Source: Candidatus Gastranaerophilales bacterium (GTDB taxonomy: Bacteria > Cyanobacteriota > Vampirovibrionia > Gastranaerophilales > Gastranaerophilaceae). From it: a DNA stretch of 64,000 bases. This document shows positions 60,530 to 64,000 of the stretch, piece after piece. Each line of letters starts with the position of its first letter. Position 1 is the first letter of the stretch. The stretch covers positions 1 through 64,000 of the forward strand of contig CALURK010000009.1 of the NCBI GenBank assembly GCA_944323165.1. The letters run 5' to 3'. A program made the translations under genes and the position numbers. A model generated the notes under the pieces. It had not been told where the DNA came from, did no database searches, and saw nothing but the letters and a program-made list of their open reading frames with translations.

Positions 60530-60994
60530 TTAGTGTAAAACTCTAAAATGGATAAAAAATGCATAAGCAACACCAAAAATAGCACCCGCAAAAACTTGCA
60601 AAGGAGTATGTCCCAAAAGTTCTTTCAATTTTCCGCCAGCTTCTGCGAGATCCTGCTTATACAAATCCATTATAATTTTATTCAAACAAGCAGCCTGTTT
60701 TCCTGCAGCACGCCTCACACCTGCAGCATCATACATTACAATAAAAGCATACCCAAGAGCTATGGCGAATTCTATCGAATCAAACCCTCTTATCAATCCC
60801 ACAGCGGTAGAAAGTCCCATCACTCCAGCAGAATGAGAGCTTGGCATTCCGCCCGTCGTTGTAAATAAGCGCAAATCCAAATTCCGCTTTAGTACAAGGT
60901 GCAAAAAACATTTAATTACTTGAGCAACCACAATACCTGAAAAAGCAATAAATATTACCTCATATCCCGTGCCGTAAAATTGCGCCAGATCCAT
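60530..60994 (-). CDS. Divergent PAP2-family membrane protein
   Basis: 154 residues with about four hydrophobic segments and TTTGGMPSSHSAGVMGL (~46-62), the SSH signature of the divergent PAP2 (DUF212) family, related to acid phosphatases acting on lipid phosphates. AGGAG ribosome site. It starts 11 bp after the prenyl-synthase gene, suggesting cotranscription and perhaps a role with prenyl diphosphates. Confidence 0.9.
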   Translation of the reverse strand: MDLAQFYGTGYEVIFIAFSGIVVAQVIKCFLHLVLKRNLDLRLFTTTGGMPSSHSAGVMGLSTAVGLIRGFDSIEFAIALGYAFIVMYDAAGVRRAAGKQAACLNKIIMDLYKQDLAEAGGKLKELLGHTPLQVFAGAIFGVAYAFFIHFRVLH

Positions 60995-61004
60995 TTACAA
61001 ACTC

Positions 61005-61874
61005 CTAATTCTTTTTTATTCTATCCTCTAACTTATTCAATATCTCTTCAAAAATCTTCGAATGATACTTTTCTATTATACCATAACATTCTTTTATTAA
61101 AGTTTTAAATTTATTTTCAGCTTCATCTAAGCCGTAAAGCGAAACATAAGTAAGCTTTCCGCTATTTTTATCTTTACCTACCGTCTTACCCATTTCCTCG
61201 AAAGATGAAATTTCATCCATAATATCGTCATAAATTTGGAAAGCAAGCCCAAATTTCTTCGCAAAATTATCAAACTCTTCAATAACTTCCTCTTCTGCCC
61301 CAGCAGCAATTGCCCCGACTCTTACGGCAAGCCTAAACAGTACAGCGGTTTTGTTCAGATGAATAAAATCTAAAGTTTCCTCAGGTGATTTAACCAATTT
61401 TCCGCCTTCAGATTCAATATCAACAACTTGCCCTGCAATAAGCCCGTATGCACCTGCAAATTTTGTATACTCGTGAATAATTCTAACTATTTGCTCTGCA
61501 GAAAGTCCTTTTGATTTTTCGATTATGAGCTGAGGAGCAAAAGTTAAGAGAGCATCCCCTGCCAAAACAGCATTAGCTTCGCCAAAGACTTTGTGATTAG
61601 AAGGCTTCCCCCGTCTAAAATCATCATTATCCATACAAGGAAGGTCATCGTGTATAAGACTCTGAACATGAAGCATTTCCAGAGCACAAGCAGACGGAAG
61701 AACTTTTTCAATATCGCAACCGAGAATTCTTGCGGTTTCTATACACATAACAGGTCTTAAGCGTTTCCCAGGAAGCATCAATGTGTATTTCATCGCCTTA
61801 AAAATATCCTCAGGATAACATATCGGCATATATTCATCTAATTTTTTATCTACAAGTTCAATCAATTCTTTCAT
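61005..61874 (-). CDS. ispA: Polyprenyl (farnesyl/geranylgeranyl) diphosphate synthase
   Basis: Short-chain trans-prenyltransferase condensing isopentenyl diphosphate units. 289 residues with the first Asp-rich motif in DDLPCMDNDDFRRGKPSNH (two-residue insertion type), LAGDALLTFA, KTAVLFRLAVRVGA and the second motif YDDIMDE. Product length cannot be fixed from sequence. Its start overlaps rsgA by 17 bp. Confidence 0.92.
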   Translation of the reverse strand: MKELIELVDKKLDEYMPICYPEDIFKAMKYTLMLPGKRLRPVMCIETARILGCDIEKVLPSACALEMLHVQSLIHDDLPCMDNDDFRRGKPSNHKVFGEANAVLAGDALLTFAPQLIIEKSKGLSAEQIVRIIHEYTKFAGAYGLIAGQVVDIESEGGKLVKSPEETLDFIHLNKTAVLFRLAVRVGAIAAGAEEEVIEEFDNFAKKFGLAFQIYDDIMDEISSFEEMGKTVGKDKNSGKLTYVSLYGLDEAENKFKTLIKECYGIIEKYHSKIFEEILNKLEDRIKKN

Positions 61875-62859
61875 TTTCCACGTCCTTATAAATATTTTGT
61901 CTTTTTGTATTTCTGGAAACTTCTCTTTTTCTGGAACTTATTTTAACAGCGGTTTTATTATGCTGTTGTTTATGGCTTGTTTCAGTCTTAACCCCTTGAT
62001 ACTTAACCTTTTCCTTGTATTCCTTAGCTTCCTCTACAAATTCCACATAACTTTGATATCTCGTATCATCTATTTTATCTAAATTGGCCTTTACTGCACA
62101 ATCAGCCTCTAAGATGTGTAAACAATCGGGGAATTTGCAATCCTTTCTATACTGAGAAATTTCATCAAACAAATTTCCGACCTCAAGAGGCATTATAAAA
62201 TCAAATTTCAAATTACTAAACCCAGGTGTATCAACGATATTTGAATTTTCATCAATAGATATTATTTCGCAATGCCTTGTTGTATGAGTACCTCTCTGCG
62301 TTTTTTCGCTAACTTCCTTTGTCCTTAAATTTAGCCCCGGGCATACAGCATTTATCAAACTTGATTTTCCAACTCCTGAAGCACCGCATAAAACAGAAGT
62401 TTTTCCAGATAGTATTTCCTTAAAGTCCTCAATTCCATAACCTTCAAGAGCCGAAGTAAAGAGAACATCATACCCTAGCGGCTGGTATATCGAAAAAACT
62501 TTCTCTATAGTCTTGTCATCTTGAGATAAATCATTTTTGTTAAAACACAATACTGCAGGAATATTGTGATATTTGGCAAAAGACACATATCTGTTAAGCT
62601 GAACGAAGTTCAAATCGGGTTCTTTTACGGCAGAAATTATTAAAACTTGATCAATATTTGCAACAGTCGGTCTTGTTATAAAATTCTTTCTCGGAAGAAT
62701 TTTTTCTATCGCACCGTTTTCAAATTCAACGTAATCTCCGACAAAAATCTTTTGTTTTTGCTTCTTTAAAACTTCACGAATTTTACACTCATAAGTTTCA
62801 TTCCCTGAATGCACATAATAGAAATCTGAATGAATTTTAAATATCTGCCCTTTTTGCAT
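61858..62859 (-). CDS. rsgA: Ribosome small-subunit-dependent GTPase RsgA
   Basis: Late 30S assembly GTPase with circularly permuted G domain: OB fold (~1-65), CFNKNDL (G4) before the P-loop GASGVGKSSLINAV, then DTPGF, and a zinc motif CKFPDCLHILEADC. 333 residues with an unusually long basic C-terminal tail (~45 residues, KQQHNKTAVKISSRKREV). Apparently leaderless mRNA. Confidence 0.94.
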   Translation of the reverse strand: MQKGQIFKIHSDFYYVHSGNETYECKIREVLKKQKQKIFVGDYVEFENGAIEKILPRKNFITRPTVANIDQVLIISAVKEPDLNFVQLNRYVSFAKYHNIPAVLCFNKNDLSQDDKTIEKVFSIYQPLGYDVLFTSALEGYGIEDFKEILSGKTSVLCGASGVGKSSLINAVCPGLNLRTKEVSEKTQRGTHTTRHCEIISIDENSNIVDTPGFSNLKFDFIMPLEVGNLFDEISQYRKDCKFPDCLHILEADCAVKANLDKIDDTRYQSYVEFVEEAKEYKEKVKYQGVKTETSHKQQHNKTAVKISSRKREVSRNTKRQNIYKDVENERID

Positions 62860-62865
62860 AATATA

Positions 62866-62871
62866 ATTTTA
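62866..62871 (-). promoter_or_regulatory. Leaderless -10 box of rsgA
   Basis: Minus strand TAAAAT ending 6 nt before the rsgA ATG, no Shine-Dalgarno; the -35 is weak. Confidence 0.45.
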
Positions 62872-62966
62872 GCATAAAACATTGTAATAAGAATTAAAAA
62901 AAAGAGTAGTAAAATCATTAATAATCGTGTATAATGTTTGCAGAGATATTTTTAAGGAGAAGGTTC

Positions 62967-63431
62967 ATGCCGGTTATAGAAGGTTTACTAACAGTCACAA
63001 ATGAAAAATTTTGTATTATAGTTTCACGTTTTAACGAATTTATATCATCAAAGCTATTATCAGGAGCATTGGATGAACTTAAACGTCACGGAGTAAAAGA
63101 AGAAAATATTGATGTAATCTGGTGTCCAGGGGCGTTTGAAATACCTATTATCGCTAAAAAAGCTGCAAAAACAGGAAAATATAATGCGCTTATCGCACTG
63201 GGAGCAGTAATTAAAGGTTCTACATCTCATTATGATTATGTTTGTGCAGAAGTTTCAAAAGGTGTAGCATCCGTAAGTTTAGATACAGAAGTTCCTGTAA
63301 TATTTGGAGTTCTTACGACAGATAATATCGAACAAGCAATAGAAAGAGCCGGAACAAAAGCCGGCAATAAAGGTTCTGATGCTGCAAAATCTGCTATCGA
63401 AATGGCAAATGTAATGAATAAAATAGGTTAG
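62967..63431 (+). CDS. ribH: 6,7-dimethyl-8-ribityllumazine synthase
   Basis: Penultimate riboflavin enzyme. 154 residues; [42 protein letters not shown] with catalytic His, and FGVLTTDN are all present. The ATG at 62967 has a strong AAGGAGAAGG site; the frame from 62934 is not used. A TATAAT at 62930-62935 is a likely -10. No other riboflavin gene is nearby and no FMN riboswitch is seen. Confidence 0.96.
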   Translation: MPVIEGLLTVTNEKFCIIVSRFNEFISSKLLSGALDELKRHGVKEENIDVIWCPGAFEIPIIAKKAAKTGKYNALIALGAVIKGSTSHYDYVCAEVSKGVASVSLDTEVPVIFGVLTTDNIEQAIERAGTKAGNKGSDAAKSAIEMANVMNKIG

Positions 63432-63464
63432 TAGTTTATATTTTTAACCAAAGGAGTGTGTGTT

Positions 63465-64000
63465 ATGAGTGAAGTTATTACCGAATACAGAAATGAAAAT
63501 ACCAAAGATATCGATTTATTATCGACGATAGATATCGTAAGAAAGATTAACGAAGAGGACAAACTTGTAGCACTGGCTATTGAAGATGAAACTCCAAATA
63601 TTGCAAAAGCTATTGATATAATTGCAAAACAATTTTTAATGGGTGGTAAGTTATACTATTTTGGAGCAGGAACCTCCGGAAGAATAGGTATTCTTGATGC
63701 TTCCGAATGCCCGCCATCATTTGGAGTCCCAGAAGATATGGTTAGAGGAATCATTGCTGGTGGTGATAAAGCTATTAAAACTGCAGTAGAAGGCGCTGAA
63801 GACAATTTTGAATTAGGTGTTGAAGATGCAAAATGTTTAACAGACAAAGATGTTTGTGTCGCAATTTCCGCGAGCGGTAATCCTAAATACTTGCTGGGAG
63901 TTCTTGCTCAGGCTGATAAAGTTAATTGCAAAACTATAGCACTTACTTGTAATCATAAAGCTTTAATTTTGGAGGAAGCTGGACTCGGAATTTGTGTGGA
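63465..64000 (+). CDS. murQ: N-acetylmuramic acid 6-phosphate etherase (5' part)
   Basis: Peptidoglycan-recycling enzyme that removes lactate from MurNAc-6-phosphate. The first ~178 residues are in the window; the gene runs off the right edge. DLLSTIDIVRKINEEDKLV at the N-terminus, the sugar-phosphate-isomerase loop GAGTSGRIGILDASECPPSFG and AISASGNPKYLLGVL are family hallmarks. AAAGGAG ribosome site, 33 bp after ribH. Confidence 0.93.
   Translation, partial: MSEVITEYRNENTKDIDLLSTIDIVRKINEEDKLVALAIEDETPNIAKAIDIIAKQFLMGGKLYYFGAGTSGRIGILDASECPPSFGVPEDMVRGIIAGGDKAIKTAVEGAEDNFELGVEDAKCLTDKDVCVAISASGNPKYLLGVLAQADKVNCKTIALTCNHKALILEEAGLGICV

Noticed and set aside
62934-62966. Upstream in-frame start of ribH
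   Set aside because: It overlaps the probable -10 box; the ATG at 62967 has a strong AAGGAG site and matches family N-termini.
1-64000. tRNA, rRNA, tmRNA, 6S or insertion-sequence genes
   Set aside because: No TpsiC-arm-like motifs, transposase frames or long terminal repeats were seen on either strand; a tRNAscan/Infernal run would be decisive.

Overview
The window is an AT-rich (about one third G+C by eye) bacterial chromosome segment, densely packed with genes on both strands. LptA/LptC-like proteins, a two-partner-secretion exoprotein and lipoproteins indicate a Gram-negative envelope. An ADP-forming acetyl-CoA synthetase and a glutamate synthase split into three genes with ferredoxin domains suggest an anaerobic fermenter. 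Together with GGGtGRT, FolE2 and many short orphan proteins, the best guess is a gut member of the non-photosynthetic cyanobacterial sister lineage (Vampirovibrionia/Melainabacteria, Gastranaerophilales). That placement is inference, not proven here.

Layout. 1-7.5 kb (minus): ribosomal operon S10-L3-L4-L23-L2-S19-L22-S3-L16-L29-S17-L14-L24-L5-S14, with unusually long structured spacers around L3. 7.7-11.9 kb: small regulators, L31, FolK, a YhiN-type flavoprotein and secreted/orphan proteins. 12-13.9 kb: an Fe-S scaffold-like protein with GGGtGRT. 14-16.6 kb: lineage-specific proteins including a membrane-anchored AAA+ ATPase and a glycine-zipper lipoprotein. 16.6-22.5 kb (minus): M20 peptidase, GHL10 protein, membrane glycosyltransferase, FolE2. 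22.6-27 kb: AroQ and the three-part glutamate synthase. 27-33.3 kb: ComM, an acyltransferase, a GNAT-like protein, a TPR-glycosyltransferase, YggT, MTA phosphorylase. 33.4-39.6 kb: ADP-forming acyl-CoA synthetase, EF-hand-like protein, HEPN/MNT pair, MmcQ/YjbR protein, kinase-like protein. 39.7-50.2 kb: M16 protease, then a minus-strand run LptC-LptA-TPR-DprA-TopA-YbaK and an ATP-grasp protein. 50.3-57.5 kb: TpsA-like exoprotein, YajQ, MgtE, YhcC, SmpB, YkgJ. 57.5-60.3 kb (minus): S5-L30-L15-SecY, detached from the first ribosomal cluster and with its own promoter. 60.5-64 kb: PAP2-like protein, prenyl synthase, RsgA, RibH and the start of MurQ.

Three regulatory patterns stand out. (1) Direct repeats of the form TTTACAWW-NN-TTTACAWW, matching the cyanobacterial RpaB/HLR1 box, lie about 40-80 bp upstream of inferred transcription starts, including all three ribosomal-protein promoters. 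(2) Eight or nine genes have a -10 box exactly 6-7 nt before the ATG and no Shine-Dalgarno, indicating leaderless mRNAs. (3) A tandemly duplicated ~87-nt element with a co-varying stem sits inside two unrelated operons (before GGGtGRT and before mgtE). No tRNA, rRNA, CRISPR array or insertion sequence was seen.
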